A stretch of DNA of 64,000 nt, taken from positions 7,192,001 through 7,256,000 of the forward strand of contig NC_088317.1 in the NCBI RefSeq assembly GCF_910592395.1. The letters are read 5' to 3'. Within the stretch, counting starts at the first letter, position 1. Every line of letters begins with the position of its first letter. A model generated the notes under the pieces. That model was given only the letters and a program-made list of their open reading frames with translations. It had not been told where the DNA came from and did no database searches. Source of the DNA: Lineus longissimus (taxonomy: Eukaryota > Nemertea > Pilidiophora > Heteronemertea > Lineidae). This document shows positions 10,301 to 19,606 of this stretch, in pieces. The position numbers were made by a program, and so were the translations under genes.

Positions 10301-12004
10301 CAATAAAACACAAAACAAAAATCTTTTTTTAGGGGGGGGGCGGAAATCAGACCCCCCTGGGGATAAGGGGGCAGGGCACCCCTTTTTTCAAGGGTGTAGA
10401 GAAAACTGGATGTGCAACTATGCACTGCCTGTTCCATGAACACATTTTATTTGTTTTTTGTGCCTGGTTTGAGACTTCCCGCCATACATTAACGAAGGCC
10501 AGTACACATTTTTCCGATGAATATTGAGTGTTGTATCAAACTTGTTAGAAAAGTGTATGTATGTTAGAAAAGTGTATGTTCTAAACGATACCAACAAATG
10601 GATTTTCGACATGGAGCTAACTACGTTGTAATGGTGTTAACATTAATAAAACCGAGGCACACAGTAACAAAGTTGTTGAACTTTTTGGGTATTTTTGGGG
10701 ATATTTGTGGTATATGTTAAATATAGTACTCTCCTTCTCACCAGATCATACTCAATAATTTTCCCTGAATGAAATCTGTCAAGCTGCCACCTCAGTCTTT
10801 TCAGAAAATCAACTGGTGTAATCTGGTGGCTCGGATGAGACACCAGTGTGGTATTCTTATTTTCATCATTCATTTAAACTTCAGGCAAAATATGTCAATG
10901 CTTCATTACGTGAAGAGATATCAGAAGTTGATTTGGTTCAAAGCCATCTGGACAAGGAGCTTGAGTACTTCCTGTCATTAGAGCGGATAATAAATGGTAG
11001 GTCTCAGCTCAGAAACTTGTTGTTTTGTCACTTTTAAAAAAATCCCAATATCAAACTACAGTAGAACCTCCCTCAACGGATACCTCTCTATAAAGAACAA
11101 CCTCTCTCTATGAAGGACACTAGGTTTGGTCCTGAATTGGTTTTTTCATTCAATTTGACCTCTTTTATCAGGACACCTCTCTATTAAGGACAGCACTTGT
11201 CAGTCCCGAGGTTGTCCATAATAGAGAGATTCTACTGTACATGTGACCAAAGTATGTAAAGAAAGAACACCCCCAATAACTACAACAATCTCTGTCAGAA
11301 AATAGCATGTGAAATGCAGTGGCCAGTCACCAGTGGAAACACCTGTGATATGATGATGTCAACATATAAAAGAAGAGGCAAAGGATGACCAGCTTCTTGC
11401 GGTCACCACTGTTTAGCATATCTATGTTGTAATATCACTAGTGATGTAACTTGTCTACTTTCCAACAGTGTCAGATGATGTCAGACCAATTTTCTGATAG
11501 ATGGATTACCTGACATGACCTCAGCAGGCCTTTCAATTATATGGACACCCTTTATACACCTTGTAATTTTTGGCTCACCGTAGGGGAGTCTATACAATAC
11601 CGCAGTGTCCATCGTTGTCGTCTGTATCCTGTTTCAAAAACAGTGGCACGTTTCTTTACCGCTAGGGCTATGAACTTGTTACAGAGTTACATGTATGAAC
11701 TTGAAACTTTGTACACAGGACCCCCAGGTCAGATGACCTCCGACACTGAATTTCGGTCCAATCTGATTCTTGAAATGGCCACCAGGGGGCCAAAAGTGGA
11801 AACCTAAAAAGTGTGATATCTTTCTTATTAATGACTTGTTTTTTCTGTACATTCAAATTTATCCCTTCAATCATTTCAGATACCTTTAGCTCTTCCCTGA
11901 AGGAGTCACTGCTGTTTACAAGTGATCAGATGCAGACATTGAAGAGGATGCTGGGAAATATTGGGATGAAGTCACCCGATGTTCCGTCAGGAACAGAGAC
12001 ATAA
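1413..12004 (+). CDS. MIS12: MIS12-like kinetochore protein gene (six exons, N-terminus missing)
   Basis: Six plus-strand exons join in phase: 1413-1480, 6816-6908, 9006-9149, 9591-9629, 10885-10996 and 11880-12004 (TAA). They encode about 190 residues, close to the ~205 of vertebrate MIS12 minus its first exon. The strongest match is exon 3, where the stretch LPSRAILPEDQ corresponds to the LPSN/RIPSNILLPED segment typical of MIS12. The rest is helical and coiled-coil-like, as expected for a MIND/Mis12-complex subunit that links CENP-C/CENP-T-bound inner kinetochore to NDC80. Each intron begins GT and ends AG, with a T-rich tract before most acceptors. Introns are enlarged by mobile elements (Harbinger in intron 1, family A in intron 2, pogo MITEs in introns 2 and 5). 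The identification rests on remembered family motifs plus gene structure; no alignment was run. Confidence 0.8.
1561..2190 (+). repeat. Tandem repeat, ~145-bp unit, about 4 copies
   Basis: Imperfect units each carry GGGAACCTCCCC, then CATCAC..CACATAAGTTTCAG, GTCTGTCACTCACT, then GAGTTATGGGGCGG and AAGATGG. They start near 1561, 1710, 1852 and 1996, and a partial unit ends at about 2190. The repeat keeps a frame open for 127 codons (1502-1885), but that is a by-product of the repeat. It lies in MIS12 intron 1. Confidence 0.8.
2225..2288. repeat. AT-rich SINE-like tail, left of Harbinger
   Basis: An ATAATAAT-type run that continues after the Harbinger element at 6637. Together they look like the tail of a reversed SINE into which Harbinger inserted. 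Confidence 0.45.
2888..4076 (+). pseudogene. Harbinger MYB/SANT-like DNA-binding protein, broken
   Basis: Three exons: 2888-3123, 3348-3511 and 3768-4076, with GT..AG introns in phase. The start MASKRFRFS and the LLLREVLAVKPF block, followed by W-A-E-I-A and a helix ending near KKFNKDD, form the trihelix/MADF-like DNA-binding domain encoded by animal Harbinger elements. Exon 2 is charged and helical. Exon 3 ends in a Glu/Lys/Arg-rich coiled coil (RREEMAIERRKIELDEKKQE..) that probably pairs with the transposase. Two defects are visible: an in-frame TAG at codon 12 (about 2921), and a frame change in the A-run near 3871-3880 just before the coiled coil. Known role in the family: nuclear import and DNA targeting of the transposase. 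Confidence 0.82.
4260..6365 (-). pseudogene. Harbinger DDE transposase (HARBI1-like), broken
   Basis: Read on minus, the N-terminal part (about 6365-5990) has NTLALVEDPEDLLLLYNAAR. Then, after a frame change near 5990, come LLRRLAYPNRLSDL, the helical region, and WGFIDG with the first catalytic Asp. The coding sequence is interrupted there by the MITE at 4812-5719 and resumes with TVRAICRP, NGHKLFHGLKFQSVV and GRRHD (second Asp). A second frame change at about 4570-4600 precedes DPAYPPRP, and the third acidic residue lies in SVEWGFAKI. The end is LEEYRT-stop at 4260. All three DDE positions survive, but insertion and frameshifts make it a pseudogene. Confidence 0.85.
4812..5719. mobile_element. 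MITE with tandem-repeat inverted ends, copy 1 (8-bp target duplication)
   Basis: Left end GGTTTATCCCCATTTCGCC, right end its near-complement; both arms continue as arrays of the 14-15 bp unit ATTTCGCCTAC plus a few variable bases (4822-5060 left, 5527-5709 right). The host Harbinger coding sequence predicts the empty site GTCTATAA. The right flank has it exactly (5720-5727) and the left flank has GTCGAAAA (4804-4811), giving an 8-bp duplication with two changes. The 465-bp centre has no coding potential. Termini beginning GG plus an 8-bp duplication resemble Merlin; hAT is an alternative. Confidence 0.8.
6637..6720 (-). repeat. SINE 3'-end fragment
   Basis: On minus the sequence reads GCTTTGAGC.. 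then GCGCTATATAAAAGAC and an ATT-rich tail, the same 3' ending as the SINE at 28451-28762. It is interrupted by the Harbinger insertion. Confidence 0.55.
6816..6908 (+). CDS. MIS12: MIS12-like exon 2 (visible)
   Basis: Acceptor ATATTTCAG, donor GTAAAA. Exactly 31 codons, phase 0 to 0, reading MSEEETLAGSTVVMSAMTKV.. and ending ACDKLE. This fits the helix preceding the LPED segment in MIS12. Confidence 0.75.
6988..7017. repeat. Perfect hairpin of the AGCTC(A/C)GCTGAC family
   Basis: 14-bp arms TTAGCTCCGCTGAC / GTCAGCGGAGCTAA separated by TT. This is a head sequence of the hairpin-type repeats at 42576, 42772 and 58341; the following body is not recognisable here. Confidence 0.6.
7269..7357 (+). 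repeat. (GTC)n microsatellite inside family A copy 1
   Basis: An almost pure TCG/GTC run. It opens long poly-Ser and poly-Arg frames on both strands that are not genes. Its length differs greatly between the three family A copies. Confidence 0.95.
7619..7633 (+). promoter_or_regulatory. DR3-type nuclear-receptor-like motif in family A (first of 14)
   Basis: AGGTCA-CAG-AGGTCA, preceded by TGACCT eight bases upstream and overlapping TCAAGGTCA. Further perfect copies start at 7920, 8234, 20817, 21119, 21410, 40067, 40214, 40781, 41082, 41630, 45231, 57423 and 57724. The motif is seen in the sequence; any regulatory role is inference. Confidence 0.35.
8572..8744. mobile_element. pogo/Tigger-like MITE
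   Basis: CAGTATAACCTCCC..GAGGTTCTACTG ends flanked by TA on both sides; 173 bp. The inside carries the usual GGACACC/CTCTATTA motifs shared with the copies at 11059 and 19418. Confidence 0.8.
9006..9149 (+). CDS. MIS12: MIS12-like exon 3 (visible), most diagnostic
   Basis: Acceptor CTTCTTCCAG, donor GTGAGT. It has 48 codons in phase 0. It reads TYVAEFIFKLPSRAILPEDQ and then a charged coiled-coil start. The I-x-K-L/I-P-S-x-x-L-P-E-D pattern is characteristic of metazoan MIS12. Confidence 0.82.
9591..9629 (+). CDS. MIS12: MIS12-like micro-exon 4 (visible)
   Basis: A 39-nt exon (AEYMNALTVIQKR) between a TTGCAACAG acceptor and a GTAAGT donor. Phase 0 to 0 keeps the coiled coil open. It was accepted because of phase, splice sites and helical composition. 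Confidence 0.65.
9639..10884. other. Introns 4 region, no recognised element
   Basis: A lone pogo-like end (CAGTTGAACCTC near 9640) without its partner, then unique AT-rich sequence. Two G-rich runs (10110 and 10332) stand out; nothing codes. Confidence 0.4.
10885..10996 (+). CDS. MIS12: MIS12-like exon 5 (visible)
   Basis: Acceptor AAACTTCAG, donor GTAGGT. 112 nt from phase 0, leaving one base over. The residues AKYVNASLREEISEVDLVQS.. form a coiled coil like the C-terminal half of MIS12. Confidence 0.72.
11059..11237. mobile_element. pogo/Tigger-like MITE
   Basis: CAGTAGAACCTCCC..AGATTCTACTG with TA on both sides, 179 bp, same internal design as 8572-8744. It lies in the last MIS12 intron. 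Confidence 0.82.
11566..11842 (+). mobile_element. Family B hairpin element, truncated
   Basis: Head TTTTTGGCTCACCGT followed by the typical sequence (GTCTATACAATACCGCAGTGTCC, GGCACGTTTCTT, CCACCAGGGGGCC), then truncated shortly before the last MIS12 exon. The acceptor of that exon lies only about 40 bp downstream. Confidence 0.7.
11880..12004 (+). CDS. MIS12: MIS12-like last exon
   Basis: Acceptor ATCATTTCAG; one base from the previous exon plus AT makes GAT (D). The frame reads DTFSSSLKESLLFTSDQMQT.. and stops at TAA 12002-12004. The +1 frame runs on for about 20 codons past that point and ends in a basic KKIKLEQ-like tail resembling the basic C-terminus of MIS12, so a one-base indel near the end of this exon is possible (see findings). 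Confidence 0.7.
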
Positions 12005-13180
12005 TTCAGAGGAACTTGCCGCTGTCAAGAAGATAAAACTGGAACAAAAAGCACAATAAGAAGAGAATAATAAGGGATGAGTGTAGGTAGTAGGTTGGGG
12101 TCATATTGATTGTAGATGTGTTTGATGTGACTCAGTTGAAAATATTCCAAGCATGAATAATGCCAATGTACTGTAAACCGAGAGTATTTTTGTAATATTG
12201 CATCTTTGGCATAGTTTTAATTCAGCGTTTTGAGAACACTATAACAGTAATTGAGTTAATGTTTGTTTTTTCGCGGCATTTTATTTTCGTGGATCAAAAT
12301 CAAAACGCATGCAAAAATTTCCCGGTTGACAGTATTATGGCATAACAGAGACGTTATTGGCAGTTTCTTATAACTCAAATGACCCACCTAGCTCCTACTT
12401 ATTGTATCCCTTTAAGGATGAGCTGACATTTCAACGTTTTGTAATTTGAAATTATTATAAACAGTACAATATAAAATATTACTGAAGAAATCATGGAGTT
12501 CGTAATTCATGCAAGCAGCCCGGCATGGTAAATTTGTACAGTGCCTAATGTCGCCCCTGGTAAACATGAAAGAAATTCGCCAGCATAATTTTTTGGCATC
12601 TGATTTTTGCAGTGTTTGTTCTCAATATATTTTTTGTCGGTCATGCTCGCTTGGGCATACTAGGTAGTACGTCATTTTTCGCGGGTGACGATGTAATACC
12701 AGACGGATAGCACAAATTATGAATTCTTTGATTTTAGCAGTGACATTTTGTCTTGAATTAATTTGTATTATTATATGCGACCCATCACTGCAAAACCAGG
12801 CGCATGTCGCTCTGAGCTTGGCAGGTTGAGACCGACTGTTTGTTCATTTCTCTATTGTCTGCCTTTTGTGAAATATGAGCTCATCAATTTCTTCCATTAT
12901 CTCCTGGTGTTATTTAGGGTCATCTTCTGCGAGACATGCGCCTGGTTTTGCTGTGACGGTTCACATATGTCAATTCATCTTTAAAAAATCAATCAAGTTA
13001 ATTTTGCACAATAAAGGCCTTTTTACCTACATTGTATGCTGCATGCCAGCACAGGTGTGTCTCTGTCTCAGTTTTGGTCTACATTTCAGCTCCACCCTCG
13101 CGGTGTGGGTGAGGCAGCCAATACCTCCAGTTCTGTATCAATTCCTTAAACCATGCCCTCATTGTGTACTCGTATGTTAG
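12005..13180. other. Downstream of MIS12; MITE plus unique DNA
   Basis: Presumed 3' untranslated and intergenic sequence. I see no clear AATAAA close to the stop. Apart from the foldback at 12773-12968 nothing is recognised. Confidence 0.4.
12773..12968. mobile_element. Foldback MITE
   Basis: Arms of about 38 bp: ATATGCGACCCATCAC.. with CAAAACCAGGCGCATGTC at the left, and the complement (GACATGCGCCTGGTTTTG..) at the right. Total about 196 bp, no coding capacity; superfamily not assigned. Confidence 0.7.
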
Positions 13181-13185
13181 GTGAC

Positions 13186-13368
13186 TGTTATGTACCACTC
13201 AACAGATATCGTCTGGGTATAATAAATCATTTATTAGACTATACTCGGGTTTACAAACTGGCTCTTAGCGCCATACTTACAGACTCCATTACGAAATTGT
13301 GCAGAACATTATTCACTACTATCATGACGGTATACAGGGTGTGTCACATAAATGCCACAAGCACCACA
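13186..13368 (-). repeat. 3' LTR of the Mag-like element
   Basis: 183 bp, starting TGTTATGTACCACTC on plus and ending GCACCACA. It matches 18499-18680 with scattered substitutions. Confidence 0.88.
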
Positions 13369-13645
13369 TTCCTCCCTGCTAATCCTAAGGTCAGTCCAAA
13401 TAGTCTCATAACTAAAACTGAAGGTAATTTAACTAGTAACCTGGTAGCAACTAAACAAATGTGGACCTTATTAAAACACTAGGTCAAAAACTAGAACAGA
13501 AGCTCAAACACGCACGAGCTCAAAAACCAAACTTAAGTGACTATACAGTGTCACATATACCATGTAATGGATGTGTCCAAATGTCACAACCTATTACTGT
13601 AAAGTGTCTCATGAACCATGCATGTAAATAACGCACACACAAGTA

Positions 13646-14710
13646 CAGTGGAACCCCGGTAACACGACCACTCATGTGACCGTGGTCGTGTTACCGGGGT
13701 GGTCGTGTTAGCGAGGTTGGGAATCCCCAGACGAAATACATGATTATTTTTCCCGCCAAAATTCAGTCCCGACTGCATGGCGTGTGTACGCTGTACTACC
13801 ATAGCAACGCTGCCTGATTGAGATGATGCACGCTCCAAAGTTTTGTTATCATGCCTCGCAAGAACAGTTCGTCGATAAAATTACATGTTACATTCTCAGA
13901 ATGAGTTAGAAAAGGTAATTTTGTAACTCATTTTATCCACAAAGTTTCATTATCTGCCCGACGTGACGCATTTGCGGGCAATTTGGTGAATCATCCTCCA
14001 TGTACCCGACTGTTTGTGACGATTGAAGTAAACTTGTCGTATGATTCCACGTGAATGATGAGTTGAGTAATGCTACAGTTTTAATCAAATCTATTTTCAG
14101 TCAAAATATTTAAAGAAATATAAAATGATACTGTAGTAAATCAACCAAGTTCTCCATATCATAAAACATTCAAACGTCTCGCAAGCTTGTTATTGTCATA
14201 AGTATGGTCTTCAAACTACCCGCCGTTTATTATAAGTTCATATGCAAATCACGCAAATCACATGATTTTGCTGCTGCTGAGTGCGCATGTCTGGTACTGA
14301 ACTGGCTCAGTAATGAAAACAAACCATGAAAACGTTAGAAAAGGAAAGTTTATTTATTCATTTACACTTATACAATTGATCATACCTGCAAAATCACATT
14401 GTATTTTTTGTTTTCATATGCATTCCCATGGCCATTGTCCCCGTCTCAACAAAGCTTGGCAGCGAGGTGCTAATTACTATGCCGCGGTCGCGACCGATTA
14501 CGGTAATTAGGCCTGGTGGTCGGGTTAGCGGGGTTGATTTTCAGTTTGGGACCGGCCAAGCCAGTGGTCGCGGTCGGGGTACCGGGGTGGTCATCTTAGC
14601 GGGGGTCTCTTAATGGTAATTAGAGAGGAAACCATTCGGGACCGGAGAATCGTGGTCGCGTTAGCGGGGTGGTCGCGTTACCGGGGTGGTCGCCAACCGG
14701 GGTTCCACTG
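13646..14710. mobile_element. pogo-like element with short CENPB-type N-terminus remnant
   Basis: CAGTGGAACCCCGGTAAC at the left and its complement at the right, flanked by TA (13644-13645, 14711-14712). The subterminal regions are rich in GGTCGTGTTACCGGGG-type repeats on both sides. A short plus-strand start MPRKNSSS at 13851 resembles the first residues of pogo/Tigger transposases but is followed at once by a stop; no DDE domain remains. It inserted into the 3' part of the Mag-like element. Confidence 0.78.
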
Positions 14711-14761
14711 TAATGCTAGAATGTCACTGAACCCAAAAGTGCAACAAATGGGCACAGTCCT

Positions 14762-15244
14762 TCAACTATGTTCAATCAAACGCTCAGGTGGTTTTCTCGC
14801 ATGTGCAGATCTCCTCGGAGCTGGGACTGGACTGGCAACAGCAGTGTTCTCAGGAACAGGCAATGGAGCTGGTCCTACAGGAGGTTCCACATGGCCTGGT
14901 GCCTGAACTGGAGCCGGACGCTCAGATTGCACTAGAGGCATGTCTGGCATGTGATCTGGTTATTCCAGTGCTTCCAATGTAAGTTCTCCACTGCGACGTA
15001 GGTGATCCACGTGTACAAATCTACGTCAGCCACCAACATCCACAATGTATGACTGTGGTCCTTGAATTTTGACCACACAACCTGGGAGCCATTTCTCCCT
15101 TCCATTTCGGAAGATGCGCATGCGCACAATCTCATTGAGGACAAAAGCCCTTGCCTTGACACCACAGTTGTGATGATTTTTCGCCATCTTGTCTTGTTTT
15201 TCAGTTACAGTCTTGTTAAGATCTGGAAGTAGTAAGGAGATCAT
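14762..15244 (-). pseudogene. Mag-like pol C-terminus (integrase tail)
   Basis: Minus-strand pieces read LLPDLNKTVTEKQDKMAKNH, VRMRIFRNGREKWLPG, GPQSYIVDVGG, then (with frame changes) RRFVHVDHLRRSGELTLE and a Pro-rich tail ending RKPPERLIEHS. This is the GPY-like and C-terminal region of Mag-clade integrase. Stops and frame changes mean it is not functional. Confidence 0.75.
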
Positions 15245-15290
15245 GTTCTCAACAGACGTTTGAACACTTACTCAGCCGGGCTTATCCCAG

Positions 15291-15485
15291 TCACAGTATG
15301 GGGTGTAGTGCGATATTTTGAGGGGTACGACTTTGCTCATGTCCTTTCTCCTCTACAAGAAAATGCTTTTTGAACGCGGTCTTCGCTGATTTCACGATAT
15401 TCTCCGCTGCTGTTTGACTGGGGATGATACGGCGGTACCAACTTGTGCTGAATTCCGTTTCTGCGCATGAAATCAGCAAATTCAC
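15291..15485 (-). pseudogene. Mag-like integrase core fragment
   Basis: Across frames the minus strand reads a LSEFADFMRRNG-type block, LVPPYHPQS and then ENIVKSAKTAFKKH, the segment after the second Asp of the integrase core, with the catalytic-Glu region disturbed. It sits between a foreign Ty3 tail (15506-16163) and its own C-terminus. Confidence 0.65.
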
Positions 15486-15505
15486 TCAGAGTGAACTGGG
15501 GCCCG

Positions 15506-16163
15506 TTATCTGACCGTCACTATTGACCTGAGTGTCAATATCCTGATTTTCAACCACGTTTTAATCGTATCTGGCGTCTCCTCCCCCTGTGGATGAGAAC
15601 AGCCAAAGGCGATACCAACTATGTCCCCATCACTGTCGCAATCAGAGGCTTCATCAGCCGGCGGTTTAATCAAGTGAGTGGCGTGAGTACAACAGCGTTT
15701 CCTAGTGCATAAAGGACTGGCAGTGTTTTGATCATCGTCAATGAGAGGCAGGCCTGGGCATGGCAATAGCAAATGCGATGTAGAACCCTCTCTCTACCTG
15801 TGCCATCCTCAGCTAAGACCCCGTATACGGGCTGTCGTGATTGTCGCCCTTTCGAGAGACAACAATATGTACCCTGTCTTCCCAGTGTGACCTGAGTTTA
15901 CCAGGACCGCCACGCTGACTTAGGTTGCGTAGGAGGACACGATCATCAATTTGTAAAGGCTGTCCATACATTTTTTTGTCATACTGTTTCTTGCTGCGGG
16001 CGGTCGCAACCTTCATATGAGATGAAGCTGTGTTGCATAGCTGTTTGCCAGTTGGTAACAAATGGTCGATCCCCACCTGTGGCTCCTTCCAATTCATCCA
16101 TCTTGATGATATGTCAACCTCTAGGGTACACACTACATGCAGACACCAACCAGACCACTGCAC
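15506..16163 (-). pseudogene. C-terminal integrase segment from a different Ty3 element
   Basis: SHMKVATARSKKQYDKKMYG, then PLQIDDRVLLRNLSQRGGPG and KLRSHWEDRVHIVV are the classic post-core 'GDRVLLRN..KL.W..' region of Ty3 integrases, followed by LLPCPGLPL and an acidic tail. It lies upstream of integrase core residues of the Mag-like element, which is the wrong order for one pol gene, so a second element contributed it. Confidence 0.65.
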
Positions 16164-16390
16164 TTGCTGTTAATATCGAGGACGAGGTTGGCCATGAATT
16201 TTAGCGTGCCGGTGCCTATACAATGACCTGTCTCTGATTACTGGGCACCAGGTTATAACAATAATGTCAACTACGGCCTACATTCGTCCGGGCATTAAAT
16301 GTCATTACACAGTGAAAATAAACTAGTTCAGACTCACAACGGAGTATTGTTCAACCAACTGTCACTATTGAATCCTTACATAGTCTAAAA

Positions 16391-17110
16391 TCAGTCCTGT
16401 ACTTCCCAAAACGAATAGAAAAACATTGTTTTCTCAGTCTCGCTTCCCAGCACACACAAAGAAAGACCCACAGCATTAACACGATGACCGAAATAGACAA
16501 CTTCTGGTGCGCGGAACCTACACTTAGGTTGCTTGGCCACTTTGTGGTGCTTGTTCAACCGCTCCAAGATAGTCTCCAAACGACTCAGATGCTCATCACG
16601 CTTCGTTCCCGTCAGAATGTCATCCAAAATACACTTAACGCGGGGTATATTGACCAACACACAATCCATGACAGACTGGAAAATAGATGGCGCTATTTTC
16701 ACGCCAAAAGGCAGTCTCTGGACTTGGTAAAGACCCTGATGAGTATTTATCATACACAGCGGCTTCGACGCCTCAGTGACCTCCAATTGTTGGTATGCCT
16801 GGGTTAAATCTAATTTAGAGAACACCTCGCTACCAGCCAGCGTAGAGAACAAGTCATCTGCCGTAGGTAATGGATAGATATTGGCCTCCAACGATTTATT
16901 GATTGTCACTTCGAAGTCACCACTAATTCGCAGTTCACCCGATGCCTCGGGAACAACCACGATTGGAAAAGCCCACTCGCTGTTTTCAACCTTTTTTAAA
17001 ATTCCCACCTCTGCCAACCTGTCGAGTTCAAGACCAACTCTAGACTTGATGGAGTATGGGACTGGCCTAGCCTTATAAAAGATCGGCGGTGCGCCTTCTT
17101 TCAGCTTCAA
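16391..17110 (-). pseudogene. Mag-like reverse transcriptase, truncated
   Basis: Open minus-strand frame of 239 codons. RT motifs in order: ARPVPYSIKSRV, KVENSEWAFPIVVVPE, LDLTQAYQQLEV (first Asp), QRLPFGVKIAPSIFQ and CILDDILTG. The catalytic double Asp is kept but the usual Tyr of YLDD is Ile. It continues into CRFRAPEVVYFGH and is then lost before the RNase H domain. Confidence 0.82.
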
Positions 17111-17585
17111 GTCTGCCTTGAACCCAGTAATAGTACCTGTTTGCCCACCAAATTCAGAAAGGTAACGCTGCTCAACCTGGGGTCATCACTGAATACAACA
17201 AAGATATGCTTCCAATCAAGCTTGATGACCTTGAGCCCATTTCGGCCCAATAGCGACACTTTTCAACCCTTTGCTACTACCAGGGCTAACTCAACTTATT
17301 GCCCCTTATAAAAAAGAGGTACACGAATTTCTCAGACCACAGGGATCTGATCTCCTGAATAACTTTTTAATGAATTTCAATTTCCTGAATAGGCACTGAT
17401 GCAAATTGCGATTGATACATTTCATGCGGTATTACGGGTACCGCTGTGGCAGTGTCCACGACAAAGGACACTGATTTATCGCACACCTGCACATCAACCT
17501 TAATCTCAGATCTTTCTGTGGAAGAATGAACAGCATACAACGCTTCCGAATCTGAATCCGAATCCTGCGTTTCTACATAATACGA

Positions 17586-18455
17586 TCATTGTTTCCTTTC
17601 CCTTCCTTTAGCGCCACCTTTTGGAGCCGATTGCTCCTCCTTGGTTCCTTTTTTCGATCGACAAAACTTTTCGAAGTGATCAGCTTTCCCGCATTTACGA
17701 CACTCCTGCCCCCGTGCGGGGCAATCTGGGTCACGTCCAAAGTGACCTTGACGACCAGACCGAAAACAACTGCCACCCTTAGCACCGCCTTTTTGAAATC
17801 GACTTTTGTCCTTTTTCACACCTTGGCCTACTTTAGTGACACGATTCACACTTTCGGATTTTTCCAGAACCCATTGACTCTAGCTGATACTCGACAGCCT
17901 CCAAGGCACGTGAGGTTTGAAATAGTCTCTCCAGCGTCAAATCCTCTTTTTCTAATAATTTTCTCCTCAGCTTATTTGACAGGCATTTTTCGATAACTTG
18001 GTCTCTTATGTCCACCTCCTCATTATCAAAATTGCAGTACCTGGCCTGCTTTTTTAGTCTCGCAACGAATTTATCCACCATCTCACCGTCCTTTTGGGCC
18101 ATCGCCCTGAACACATGCCATTCGTAGGGTTCGTTGATCTTCCCCACGAAGTGGCGGTTCAATGTACGCGTTGCCTTTACATAGGCATTTGCACGGTCTG
18201 GAATTGGGTTGCCATCAGCATCCACTTCAATGTGGTGGGCCCAGGGTCGACCAATGTTTCAAAGTGTTCCTTGACCTCTGGGCCATTGCAGTGCTGGGTT
18301 AAGGCCTTTTTCTGTGGGGCCGCAACGACGGCCTTGGCCACGACAAAATATTCGAATGATTTCCGCCATCTTTCCCAGCGGGGACTGACGGCCGCGGCAT
18401 TTCCTGCCAAATCAAACCTTTCAACGGCTAATAACTCGCTTGAAGACAACGCCAT
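17586..18455 (-). pseudogene. Mag-like gag with zinc knuckles
   Basis: Start MALSSSELLAVERFDL at 18455, then SPRWERWRKSFEYF and LVDPG, typical of Mag-clade Gag. A frame change near 18200 leads to ANAYVKATRTLNRHF..EWHVFRAMAQ. Another near 17840 leads to the CCHC region (ECRKCGKADHFEKFC) at about 17660-17720. Neighbour of the 5' LTR. Confidence 0.8.
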
Positions 18456-18498
18456 GGCTCGAACTCACTTAGTGACAGTTCGCCTTCCTCGTCGCCAA

Positions 18499-18680
18499 TG
18501 TTATTTACCACTCACCAGATATCCTCTGGGTATAATAACTTATTTATTAGACCATACTCGGGTTTACAAACTGGCTCTTAGCGCCATGCTACAGACCCCA
18601 TTACGAAATTGTGCAGAACATTATCCGCGACGATCATGACGGTATACAGGGTGTGTCATATAAATGCCACAAACACAACA
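18499..18680 (-). repeat. 5' LTR of the Mag-like element
   Basis: 182 bp. On minus the sequence directly after it reads TTGGCGACGAGGAAGG, a TGG-type primer-binding region, followed by the gag start at 18455. Confidence 0.88.
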
Positions 18681-19417
18681 GTGACCATTTCCAATCCTTA
18701 TGTCAGTGAATTTTCTGCGTTAAAGTATAGACCCCACCAGAGTGTCATTCGAAATTTAGAGTTGAGGTTTTTTTTATTGTGTAAAGACAATGTCAACACA
18801 AATATAGATATACTGAACAGGTCAAATTTCTTCACGTTGACACATCTGTTAACTGACTGTACAGCAGCAAGGTTTATTTCTATTCACTTGAATCACAAGT
18901 AAATACAATAAATAAGAACATCATAGGCCTTACACTCTTTCAGTGACCAGATTTTGGGCATTTTAGGCCATATAAAGCACATTAAAGTGGCTGGGGGCAT
19001 CTTGTGTCATCTGTAGGAACTAAGACACAAAAATTCAGGTCGTACATGTATAATATTGGCACTGAAAGAGTTAAGCAGGTCCGTTACGTCACACTCCCAG
19101 TTTTTTTTTCCCGGGTATAAACTCCACCCGAGTATTACAATGCTTGAATTTTAAGTGTATTTCATACAAGACAACTCAATTACATTAAAAGACTTAAGGA
19201 TTTTTGGGCACCAATCGTATTCATTTTATCACTTATTCATCTGTAATAATTTCATGCACATGTCTACAAAAGAAAGGGTTTTGCGTTCAAATAGAAATTC
19301 AGGATGTAAAAATGTACAGAAGAATTTTGCCATAATAGACACCTGTTTCGTCAAAAAACAGGCTTGACGTAATCAATAATCACTGCCTGACTCTATCTGA
19401 GGATTTACTCCACTATA

Positions 19418-19606
19418 CAGCAGAACCTCTCCAATAAGGACACCCTCTGGACTGTTGGACTGACAAGTGCTGTCCTTGATATGGAGAGATGTCCTGATTA
19501 GAGAGGTCAAATTGAATGAAAACAACCAATTTGGGACTTAAACTAGTGTCCTTAATAGAGAGGGTGTACTTAAATATAGAGGTGTCCACTAAAGGAGGTT
19601 CTACTG
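19418..19606. mobile_element. pogo/Tigger-like MITE
   Basis: CAGCAGAACCTCTCC..GGAGGTTCTACTG, TA on the left side and TG on the right, with GGACACC and CTCTATTA-type internal motifs as at 8572 and 11059. Confidence 0.78.

Larger units (their letters stand above)
13186..18680 (-). mobile_element. Mag-like Ty3 LTR retrotransposon, degenerate, with pogo insertion
   Basis: LTRs at 13186-13368 and 18499-18680 begin TGTTAT and end CACA/AACA, and the element is flanked by GTGAC at 13181-13185 and 18681-18685 (5-bp duplication). It is transcribed leftwards: gag next to the right LTR, then zinc knuckles, RT, integrase pieces and a C-terminal tail ending KPPERLIEHS, typical of Mag/C-clade elements. The RNase H and integrase core are missing or replaced by a segment of another Ty3 element. 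A pogo-like element occupies 13646-14710 in the 3' region. Many stops and frameshifts. Confidence 0.87.
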
